NCBI GenBank assembly: GCA_009760855.2
Contig: WPIO01000022.1
Span: forward strand, 1,647,501 to 1,711,500
DNA length: 64,000 bases
Reading direction: 5' to 3'
Origin: Cristatella mucedo
Taxonomy: Eukaryota > Bryozoa > Phylactolaemata > Cristatellidae
The notes under the pieces were generated by a model. The model was not told the DNA's origin. It was given only the letters and a program-made list of their open reading frames with translations, and did no database searches. Shown piece by piece: positions 57,301 to 64,000 of the stretch (position 1 is the first letter of the stretch; each line of letters opens with the position of its first letter). A program made the translations under genes and the position numbers.

Positions 57301-60300
57301 TGGCGCTGCCCCTGATCATTGTTCGAGTGGGCTGTGACACTTGGTGTGGTATGCGGTAAGAACGTGCTATTAGTGATTGTTGTGACAAGAGAGTCGAGGT
57401 GACTCCGGTGCGCGAGAGGGACGAAGAGCGTCGTGCTTCCCCTGCCTGGTGGAATAAGCTGGTGGTGCTGCTCGTCGGCTGGCGTTCCGTGCTGTTCGCG
57501 ACGATAATCAAAACTACAGGCTACTTCGGCGACGATGGAGAACGTAAAGTTCAGCCACATCTTCACTCAATTTGACGTCAGTGGAGATTTTGTGGTTTGG
57601 GTTGACAAGTTCGATCTGGTGGCAGAGATTCAATGTATTGTCGTTGCCGACCTCTACAAATTCCGGCACCTTCTTCTACAAGGCCATAGTAGGCCATAGT
57701 AGGCCATAGTAGGCCATAGTAGGCCATAGTAGGCCATAGTAGGCCATAGTAGGCCATAGTAGGCCATAGTAGGCCATAGTAGGCCATAGTAGGCCATAGT
57801 AGGCCATAGTAGGCCATAGTAGGCCATAGTAGGCCATAGTAGGCCATATTAGGCCAGGTTCGCCGTAGGCCAGGTTCGCCGTATACCGGAGCGTTCGATG
57901 GACAGGCGAAGAAAGATAAGACTACCATAAACGAGGCTCTATTGGCTGCATTTTCGGCGGATAAATTTAAAGCGTATGAGGAGCTCACGACACGGCGGCG
58001 TCCGTCTCCAAGCTGGGGAACTAGTGAACGTGTACGCATCGATTTTGGCCCAGGCCGAGGCCGGAATTGTGAGTGCGGCTGCGACGTATGACTTACTAAG
58101 ATGCGCTTTCGTCATCGGGCTTCCCGAGGACATTCGAAAGAAGGTACGCACGGCGCCTGTGCGCTTGACAAGATGGCGACTTCTGAGGTTGCTAAGAAGG
58201 CTCGAGCGCTTATAAGTTGCCAGGAGCTGAGCTACGCTGCTGCCGCCGGAGCACTAGGAGCTATAGGCTCTTGTCCGACTTCATGAAAGCTTTTTTGTGT
58301 CGCCTGAAAAATGGAAGGGCACATTAGTCTCGACTGCTGTTCGTTGCAAAGGCAGCGAAGGCTGTGTTTTGTATGCAGTGACGACTCGCACCTACCAGCG
58401 ACATGTCCAGAGTGTCGTACCGATGGTATGCCAAAAACGAGCGAGGGGAAGCGAATGTTATAGTGCCGTCGCATTCCCCTGCCTGTCAACTTCACTGCCA
58501 AAAATACCTTGTCTCGAGGGACAACATGGTAGCTGTAGACATCCTGACTGGGGTACTGATGCTGGTACAGCATTCCTTGTCTCGAAAAGGTCATGGCCTT
58601 GAGCCATTTCGTCAATCCGCCTTGCTATACCAGTAGGTTTTCATGGCTTCGCTCAGATTTGCCAACCTTTAAGATGTCTACAGCTACCATGTCCCACGGC
58701 CGTCCTACAGGTATTGTACAAGCGGGTGCTAGCCAGCTGTGTCTCCTTAATCGGTTGGCATACCTGACACAATCGGCAATATAGCACAACGTCTTGTCTC
58801 ATATTGACCCACTAAGCGTGGTCTCTTAGCCGGTCGTATGTTCGTTCGACGCCTTGGTGGCCGCTGTCGTCGTGGTGTCGTCTGAGCTGTTCTTCTCGGC
58901 AGACCAGCGGCGCGACCAAAGCATATCTATATTCGGATCCAGGTCAAGAGCAAAAGTAGCGGTAGAGGACGCCGTCTACAAGTTTTAGCTGTCCCCACAT
59001 TTATCGGAACCGCTGTAATAGGTGACTGCTCCAACGTGGTGCTCGGCTTGAACCGGCCCCCAGTGCGTCTATCAGAGCCTTCAAATGGGTCCCGCCACTA
59101 CATCTCTCTGTAGTCGCTCACCTCCTCCGTCGGCGGAAGCTCGACGAGACACGCTGACAGATCCTCAGTTGGCCGGTGGGAAATCTGCGTGGATGTTAAG
59201 CTCCGCTCTCCTGTAGGTGCTGTTGAACACCTGCAAGACGACAGCCCAGCGTGCAATAATTCCCGTGCTTTCTTGCCGTAAAGCCCCACAAGCGGACTGT
59301 GATCGGTTATTGCCTATGATCGTCGGCCCAGGAGGTAGTGTCTCTATTTCTTAAAGAGCGTATATCAGTGCAAAACACTGTTTTTGGATGGACCAGCAGT
59401 TTTGTTCACTTGAAGATAAGACGCGGCTCTTGAACGCAAGCACTCGACCTCCTTGTTCTACTACCGCACCAAGACCCTGGTTACTGGCGTCGGTCAAAAC
59501 GACGATAGGCTCAGTAGTCGTCGGACGGGCGAGCATCGGGGCGGTGGCCAGTGTTCGCTTCAGTTGCTTGAAGTGCTGTTGCTGCGTTCGCTCCCAGATG
59601 CACTGGGTCCCTGTTGTAAGCAGTTCGTGCAAGGGAGCGGCCAGCGCAGAAAAGCACTGGCGATAGTAGGACGCCAAGCCCAGAAGCGCGCGAAGCTCAG
59701 ACATCGAAGTCGTTGCTGGCCAGTCGCTGCTGACTTGGCACACTTTCTCCGGATCAGGATGACGCTTACCGTTCCTGTCAAAGACATGCCCAGGTATTTC
59801 ACCTCAGCCTGTGCAATATGGCATTTACCGCTGAACAGAGTCAATCCGGCCGTATTTAGGCGGAAAAATACCACATTCAAATGGTCGATGTGCTCCGCCT
59901 CGCTGCAGCTGTGGACCATCAGGTCATCCAAACAGATACATACGTAGGAAAAATCTCGAAAAACCGAGTCCATTAACTGCATGAATGTGGCCGGAGCCCC
60001 GGAAAATCCATATGGCATTTTTAAGAAGGCGAATACGCCGAGCCATGGCCCGGGTGTAAACGCCGTCCTTTGTACACCGTCGGGGTGAACTGGCACCTGT
60101 CAATATCCCGAGGTCATGTCCATAGTGCTGAAGACGCAGGAGCCACGGAGGTGGTCCCGGATTTCATCCGGTAGCAACAAGGGATAAGCATCCTTGACCG
60201 TACGTTTACTAATCTGTCTATTGTATACCGCTACATGCACGTCGTCATTTCCCTTGAGCGTGTAAACAGCAGGCGCCAGCCACGGACTTGAGCTCGGACT

Positions 60301-63300
60301 GATGATACCCTGCTCTAGCACAGTGTTAGGTTGCACCATGATCTTGTCTCGAAAATGCAGTGGAATTCGTCGCGCAGGAACTGGTACTGGTGTGCTGTTA
60401 CCTGTTTGAATATGTTGATAGATCCGTTGCACCTGATCGCTGACTGAATAGAGCTCGAAACTTGTCGACCACCCCTGTGTAAGGCTGAGAGCAGATAGGT
60501 ATATCTGTCATCTCGTTATCACCGTCGAACAATGGCACCAAAAATAGCGCCTCGAGCTTCAATGCTGAGCCCTGCTCCATGACGCCAGCCACTACCGCCG
60601 AGTTGCAATCCTGCCATGGCAATTTAAAATGAGGGCAACCGTTCTTAGTGGGCTTTTGAAATTGTATTTCAGCCGTCTGGGATGTTAAAAAGTCAGTGCC
60701 TAAGATCATGTCGAGGATATTGTCTCTCACAACGAGAAAGGTATGGCACACCGATCTGCCCTCTATAGCAAACCACAGGTTGCACTGTCTGATAGCCCTA
60801 AAAAGCTGATTGGCCGCGGTTGTGCAGATTGGACGGTACGGTGCGCGTGTAAAGTGGCAGGCAGCCTCTTCCTTAATTGTAGACGCACATAAACCGCTGT
60901 CGATCAATGCCAATACAATTTCGCCGCCGACGGCGACAGTCACGCACGACGAACGTGCTTGCGGCCCGCTAAGCGTTGCGATACCGAACACCATTGCACT
61001 GAGTATTGCGATACCGGGATCTCTAGACTCGGCCCGAGGCTCCCCAGCCATCCGTGGAGCCTCACACGTTTGCCTCAGGCCGTCTGGTAGTAGGTGTTTT
61101 TCTGCGGTTAGCACAGTTTCGGGCGACGTTGCCGAAGCCCGAACACTCCCAGCACTGCACTTTCTTAGGGCCGCCGAAGTTTCCCGTCTGCCTGCACTCG
61201 CGATGACACGCCGAGCCCGCTAGCACCGCTGCAGACTCTCGTCCAAACTCTCCTGATGCGCCCGCTGCAGCGACTCGCATCCGTTGGCGCTTGACCTCTA
61301 AGGTCGCTCCGGATGGCTAGAGGGACGCTACGGTATAGTGTGGGCGCCCTCGTTGCACAGCCATTAGAACCCTGGCTCGCTTCCGAGGGGCCGTTGGCGT
61401 TTTACATTCCGGCAAAGCCTTAATGGTGGAGGCCACACTGTCCGGCAGTCCATTCAAAAAATGATGTGGTACAGTAGCGACTCTTTTGCGGAGCCACTTA
61501 AGTCTGGCATCGCTCACCTTAGCAGGCGCTTCAAGTGGTACATAAATTTCCGCACCGGCTGGCCATCCTGCAGGACGCGTCCTTAAAATTCGCGGAGGTA
61601 CTCACCACGACCCTCCTCTGACGAGAACGCCTCCTCTAACGCTTCCTTTACTTCTTTTATTGTTCGCTTCCTGCTTTCCAGTTCCAGATATACGATGAGC
61701 GCCTCTCCAGCTAGAAACGCTTTTAACTTTGCTCGTACAAGATGCCTCGTCCCGGCCGTTTGCCGACGAGCAGGCATCAAAGCGTTCGATCCAGAGGTCG
61801 AGCGGTGATCGGCCGTCACACACCGGCGACATCACTGCAGTAGCCATTCACTGCTACTAGTGTTGTGCGTCAGTGACTGTGGCGGCCGACTACGAAACGG
61901 ATATCCAAGAGTGGATACAACTCGGCTGGCTGAAGCCTTACGAGGGGGATTGTGAAAAAAAATAAAAAAAATATGATTCATTTGTATAGCGCCCAAAGAG
62001 AACTAAATCTCTATTCAGGCGCTTCACATATGCCTCAGGGCTCGAGCCCACAACCTCAGCCAGACCTTAGTCGGGGCGAGCACCTTAACCGCTGGACCAA
62101 CCCAGCTCGAAGGCCTCGTGCCGCTAATGGCAGTGTTCCAGGGTAACAAAGACAAAGTTGTGGACCGATTTAGAATACCGCGAGCTGAAACAAAATGTTT
62201 CCAGCCACACTGCCAACGGTGACGTGTGCATTGAGACGCTTGGGGTACGGCGCTTAATGGAAGTCACGTCAGCATTATCGACCTTCGCATACCGTATTTA
62301 TAGCTGCATGTCGACCCTATTCGGCGGGAATACCAAGTTCTCGCCTACCCGGGGAGACGCAACTGCCTTGTGGGCTTTGGGTTATACGTGATGCCCGAGG
62401 TCGTAGCCTCGGCGCTAAATAAGGTGCTTTCTATGGACCCACGGGTGTGCACAGGCACTGACCTATTCATCAACGGTACAATCGCCAACTGTAACGTTGT
62501 CAAAAATGAACGTGCTATCTCTCTAATACAACAGTACGGGCTAGAAGCTAAGCCCTGCACCCGAAAACTTGTTCGGAGGTCGCGTACTAATAATCCAAAT
62601 CACGAAGGGGAGCTTAAGTGGAGAAGAGATAGCGAAGTTGAACAGCTTCCTCAGTTCGCGACCCGGGGGCAGCTTTTCTCGTGGTGTGGTCAGTTAGCAG
62701 GCCATTTAGACGTTGCCGGATAGCTTTGACCGCCGTCAGCTAAGTAAAGAGTGCCGAAAATGATCTGTCGTGATTTGCTAGGTTACTGTAGACGTTCGTC
62801 GGATGGCACAGGAGATCAGCCGGCGTGCTATAAAACAGAATCCTATATCTGACGTGTGAATGTGTGGTCAATGTGCCGTCAGTGGCAACTAGTATGAACA
62901 ATCTTGCATTCGGATCTGCTGACAATTACATATATGTGACTCATAATAATGATAGGTAGTGGATTTTGCGGATTTGAGATGGGATTTGACCCGTTACTGC
63001 TTTATAAGAGATGTACTTTAAGGCAACAGATATTCTTGGCAGGCACTCTGTATGGGTAATTTGGCTTTCTTCTTTTTTGACCAATATCGATTTCAGTTGT
63101 AGCGCGTACACATGTACACATCCCATCCGAGGGTGATCCGATCATGATGCACGAAACAAGTTGGCTGCTTTAGTGAATAATTGCAAATGGCAGCTCGCAC
63201 GACGCGAGAGAACATGTACTGCTGCTGTGAAGCTACAGCTGTCAAGCAACACATAAAGACGTTTTTCTGTTGGCAAGTCAGTCACAAAATTATGCAGTAG

Positions 63301-63988
63301 CTTGAGACATCATGAGACGCCGTCGCTTCGGAAGCTCTGCCTTATTAGGTTAAAGCATTGCACGTTTAGTTCTTGTTTCCATTCATGTGCCATTGCATTA
63401 CTGTAGGCTGTGAACATAATCATCCTCTTATGGCCACTGCCAAGCACGAGCTAATAGTGCTGTGAATAGCATGCATTTTCTGGTTACGTAGGGCAGTGCC
63501 GTGATGCCAAATCAACGTGCCCTACTGATGCTTATGACTATAACGGTCTGTTATTCCTTCAGTCGATAGTTGACACAGCGCTGCTGGAGGTAAGTGCAGT
63601 TGTACAAGCTGTGATGCTGGCCTATATTATTAACATGCTGAGCAATTATGCTTCGAGTCGCAGTACCAATGCTGGCATATAAGCGTAGGATATTGCAGCC
63701 GTTTTAGAATCGACAGTTCGTATGGATGCTGTCGTTCCTTCACTGCTTGACTATTCTGTTGAAGGACTCAGGTGCTAATACAAACAATTCTTACGGCTAC
63801 ACGAAGCAGATGATGCCTAAGCCGAGCTACGTACCAGACACGAGCTTCATTCGGTCCATTGCACCAATCTTCTATGCATTGGTCTATTCCTTCAGCATCC
63901 AGCTGCTGGTAATCAGTCTCGTCACTGAGAAGCAGAAAAAGCAAAAAGAAGTCCTTAAGATTATTGGGATGCGCGATGCAGCGTTTTG
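51219..63988 (+). CDS. Gene B: second ABC transporter subfamily A gene (5' part)
   Basis: Exons: 51219-51332, 53176-53557, 63492-63589 and about 63772-63988. The gene continues past the right edge. The product starts with a short cytosolic N-terminus and a basic stretch (FFQQLKALIRRNCLLKARS) typical of ABCA proteins. A membrane helix, a large extracellular loop and the next helix follow; the QKKQKEVLKIIGMRDAAFW motif is characteristic of the TM2-TM3 turn. Phases: exons 1-2 phase 0, exons 2-3 phase 1; exon 3 ends in phase 0, which does not fit the best exon 4 acceptor, so that border is uncertain. Same strand and family as gene A, about 14.8 kb downstream, so a tandem duplicate is likely. NBDs are outside the window. 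Confidence 0.88.
51855..51990 (+). mobile_element. SINE-A
   Basis: GGTTGCCGAGGTCGTCCGTT with box B CGTTCGAAACC, then TCGCCACTGCAAGCAGTGAT and GAGGCTATTAAATCAGCTAG. In intron 1 of gene B. Confidence 0.68.
52080..52690 (+). mobile_element. LINE-A 3' end
   Basis: Degenerate: TTAGATGGCTGCCGGTTGAT (codons L-R-W-L-P-V-D), then QFLPNDIYSPATGYSTSFPA at 52410-52470 and the 3'UTR (GAATGCATACCGAAAG), with a short TACATGCATACATA tail. Confidence 0.7.
53176..53557 (+). CDS. Gene B exon 2 (TM1 and extracellular loop 1)
   Basis: Acceptor CTTACAG at 53175, then EVLVPFIWILFVALMKWIS, a membrane helix. The extracellular stretch has N-glycosylation sequons NSS, NLS and NSS and ends at VDTSTLVGSLG. Donor GTATGT at 53558 in phase 1. 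The exon contains an internal GTGAGT (53245-53250) that could act as a cryptic donor, but the frame stays open across it and the protein matches the family on both sides. Confidence 0.88.
53735..54270 (+). mobile_element. LTR-like repeat
   Basis: Contains TGTTGTGATATATGACAGTG, GGTAATTAGGTAACGGAAGG and, further on, AATAAACGTTCACAACGG (about 54226). Parts recur inverted at 54965-55015 and, more diverged, at 58284-58420. Read as an LTR from shared blocks plus the poly(A) hexamer. Confidence 0.45.
54390..54850 (+). pseudogene. Degenerate LTR-retroelement pol start
   Basis: ASYEIREYSRSCWLKPFEGK, then in another frame LLMPVLQDRENKVIPVF, parallel YE..I..W...GWLKPYEG and PLMAVxQ.NKxKVRPVxDF of retroelement RT N-termini. 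The same region is seen at 61878 and 62110. Stops and shifts are present. Confidence 0.5.
54855..56660 (-). mobile_element. Decayed gag-bearing LTR element
   Basis: About 65-bp direct repeats at 54885-54950 and 56563-56628 (ACATTTATTCCCATGG versus ACGTTTATTCACACGG; AATAAA on the - strand) look like LTR parts. Between them, the - strand reads LPDSVQEDYAHLRTTLVKVF near 56310, a gag-like line. An Arg/Glu simple run from a CT microsatellite and an Ala/Glu/Ser-rich open frame (to about 55560) follow. No pol seen. Confidence 0.42.
55870..55970. repeat. (CT)n-rich microsatellite
   Basis: Interrupted CT/CTTT/CCT run; on the - strand it reads as Arg-Glu repeats within an open frame. Confidence 0.9.
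56770..57060. other. Retroelement spacer, nothing recognised
   Basis: AT-rich, stops in all frames; two near-identical short phrases (AATAGCCCC-type, 56982-57040) but no feature. Confidence 0.3.
57065..57215 (-). mobile_element. SINE-B
   Basis: Tail AAGAAAACCTAATCTCTATT on +, then CACGGGGCTCGAGCCCGCTA and GGGGCGAGCCTGTTAACCAC, the complement of the tRNA-like head. Confidence 0.7.
57535..58260 (+). pseudogene. Retroelement gag, broken by a decamer array
   Basis: ATG at 57535: MENVKFSHIFTQFDVSGDFV, then WVDKFDLVAEI and DLYKFRHLLLQG. After the 170-bp array, in another frame, come PYTGAFDGQAKKDKTTINEA, then AAFSADKFKAYEELTTR. After one more shift come LQAGELVNVYASILAQAEAG and CAFVIGLPEDIRKKVR. 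The sequence of blocks (F..W..KF, A+...F....AY..F, G..V..Y...L, FV.GLP..VR) is that of Gypsy-type gag. Probably the 5' part of the + element whose RT is at 61878-62725. Confidence 0.7.
57681..57850. repeat. 10-bp tandem array, 17 copies of AGGCCATAGT
   Basis: Sixteen perfect units and a last one with one change (AGGCCATATT), followed by two copies of a 16-bp unit AGGCCAGGTTCGCCGT (57851-57882). Contains stops in all + frames but none on -. Confidence 0.99.
58284..58420 (+). mobile_element. LTR-like fragment
   Basis: Aligns with 53978-54110 (GTGTCGCCTGAAAAATGGAA versus GTGTCTCCTTCAAAATTGAA; AAGGCTGTGTTTTGTATGCA versus AAGGCTGTGTTTCCTGTGCG). Follows the gag remnant directly. Confidence 0.42.
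58560..61850 (-). mobile_element. Ty3/Gypsy-type retroelement, decayed, LTRs not seen
   Basis: Read 61850 to 58560. Gag: SPVCDGRSPLDLWIERFDAC, then (other frame) AFLAGEALIVYLELESRKR, and PHHFLNGLPDSV. Zinc knuckle CWECSGFGNVARNC (His replaced by Asn) at about 61165. Protease: LALIDSGLCAS and LDMILGTDFL. RT: SPSSSPWLAPAVYTLKGNDD, STMDMTSGY-stop-QVPVHPDG, FLKMPYGFSGAPATF and ICLDDLMVHS (usual Y is C). Then GLASYYRQCF, RNase H VLTDASNQGLGAVVEQGG, integrase HHDDSGHQGVERTYDRL with YCRLCQVCQP, and LTKWLKAM of the core. Frameshifts near 61720, 59735 and others, plus stops. The integrase C-terminus is missing. Confidence 0.85.
61878..62730 (+). pseudogene. Retroelement RT fragment, split by a SINE-B
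   Basis: AADYETDIQEWIQLGWLKPY (61881-61940) and, after a 145-bp SINE, EGLVPLMAVFQGNKDKV (62110-62155). Frame-shifted pieces follow (NVSSHTANGDVCIETLG). Then GFGLYVMPEVVASALNKVL, VCTGTDLFINGTIANCNVVK (IDD replaced by ING), RYGLEAKP-like QQYGLEAKPCTRKL and QLFSWCGQLAGHLDVAG. Clade unresolved (Gypsy- or BEL-like). The catalytic aspartates are lost. Confidence 0.7.
61955..62108 (-). mobile_element. SINE-B inserted in the RT
   Basis: A-rich side at 61957-61975, then GAGAACTAAATCTCTATTCA, GCTCGAGCCCACAACCTCAG and GGGGCGAGCACCTTAACCGC on the + strand. RT codons are continuous on either side, so the insertion followed the RT copy. Confidence 0.82.
62735..63490. other. Right part of gene B intron 2
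   Basis: No repeat family or gene recognised; ends at the acceptor of gene B exon 3 (63491). Confidence 0.35.
63492..63589 (+). CDS. Gene B exon 3 (end of extracellular loop 1)
   Basis: Acceptor ACGTAG, then two bases completing Gly, then QCRDAKSTCPTDAYDYNGLL and FLQSIVDTALLE, then donor GTAAGT. The NGLLFLQ...VDTALL pattern is the conserved end of the ABCA first extracellular loop just before TM2. It joins exon 2 in phase 1 across a 9.9-kb intron full of retroelements. Confidence 0.85.
63772..63988 (+). CDS. Gene B exon 4 (TM2)
   Basis: The frame reads ANTNNSYGYTKQMMPKPSY, then a hydrophobic helix (IFYALVYSFSIQLLVISLV) and TEKQKKQKEVLKIIGMRD-AAFW, with donor GTGAGG at 63989. This is the strongest ABCA signature in gene B. 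The best acceptor (CTCAG at 63771) needs phase 1, but exon 3 ends in phase 0. Either a weaker exon 3 donor (GTGCAG at 63594), an acceptor at TTTTAG (exon start 63708), or a small unseen exon resolves it. The right border is the window edge. Confidence 0.82.
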
Positions 63989-64000
63989 GTGAGGGATCTC

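Noticed and set aside
57578..58039. 153-codon - ORF with a repeating Tyr-Gly-Leu-Leu-Trp-Pro pattern
   Set aside because: It is the antisense of the decamer array in a + strand gag remnant.

Overview
This window is animal nuclear DNA from an unidentified species, probably a marine invertebrate; the sequence alone does not fix the phylum. It shows intron-split genes with GT-AG borders, long repeat-filled introns, reverse-transcriptase fragments of LINE and LTR elements, tRNA-derived SINEs and many dinucleotide microsatellites. There is no bacterial operon, CRISPR array or viral genome here.

Two host genes are clear. Both lie on the + strand and both encode ABC transporters of subfamily A (ABCA, full transporters of the layout TMD1-NBD1-R-TMD2-NBD2). 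Gene A enters from the left and ends with a TGA at 36418-36420. I can follow 21 exons (4448-36420) with compatible splice phases, giving 1213 codons plus stop: NBD1, regulatory linker, the whole second membrane domain, NBD2 and a C-terminal tail. Its TMD1 must lie left of position 1. Gene B starts with an ATG at 51219 and runs off the right edge. Four exons (51219-51332, 53176-53557, 63492-63589, about 63772-63988) give the N-terminal helix, the start of the first extracellular loop and the next membrane helix. The genes sit head to tail about 14.8 kb apart, which suggests a tandem ABCA duplication.

The rest is mostly transposon debris. LINE family A has a 3' end rich in TACAT repeats. LINE family B ends in a conserved stem plus (ATT)n. 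SINE-A is tRNA-derived. SINE-B has a tRNA-like head and carries the LINE-B tail, so LINE-B probably mobilises it. The intergenic block 42.6-45.6 kb is a decayed satellite of about 175-bp units, broken by a young LINE-A 3' end and by a solo LTR. A second copy of that LTR, inverted, lies at 39.5-39.8 kb.

Intron 2 of gene B (53.56-63.49 kb) is a retroelement graveyard. It holds a + strand gag carrying a 17 x 10-bp tandem array, a decayed Ty3/Gypsy-type element on the - strand (gag, protease, RT, RNase H, integrase), and a + strand RT split by a SINE-B copy. Several smaller ORFs are listed with low confidence as possible host exons.
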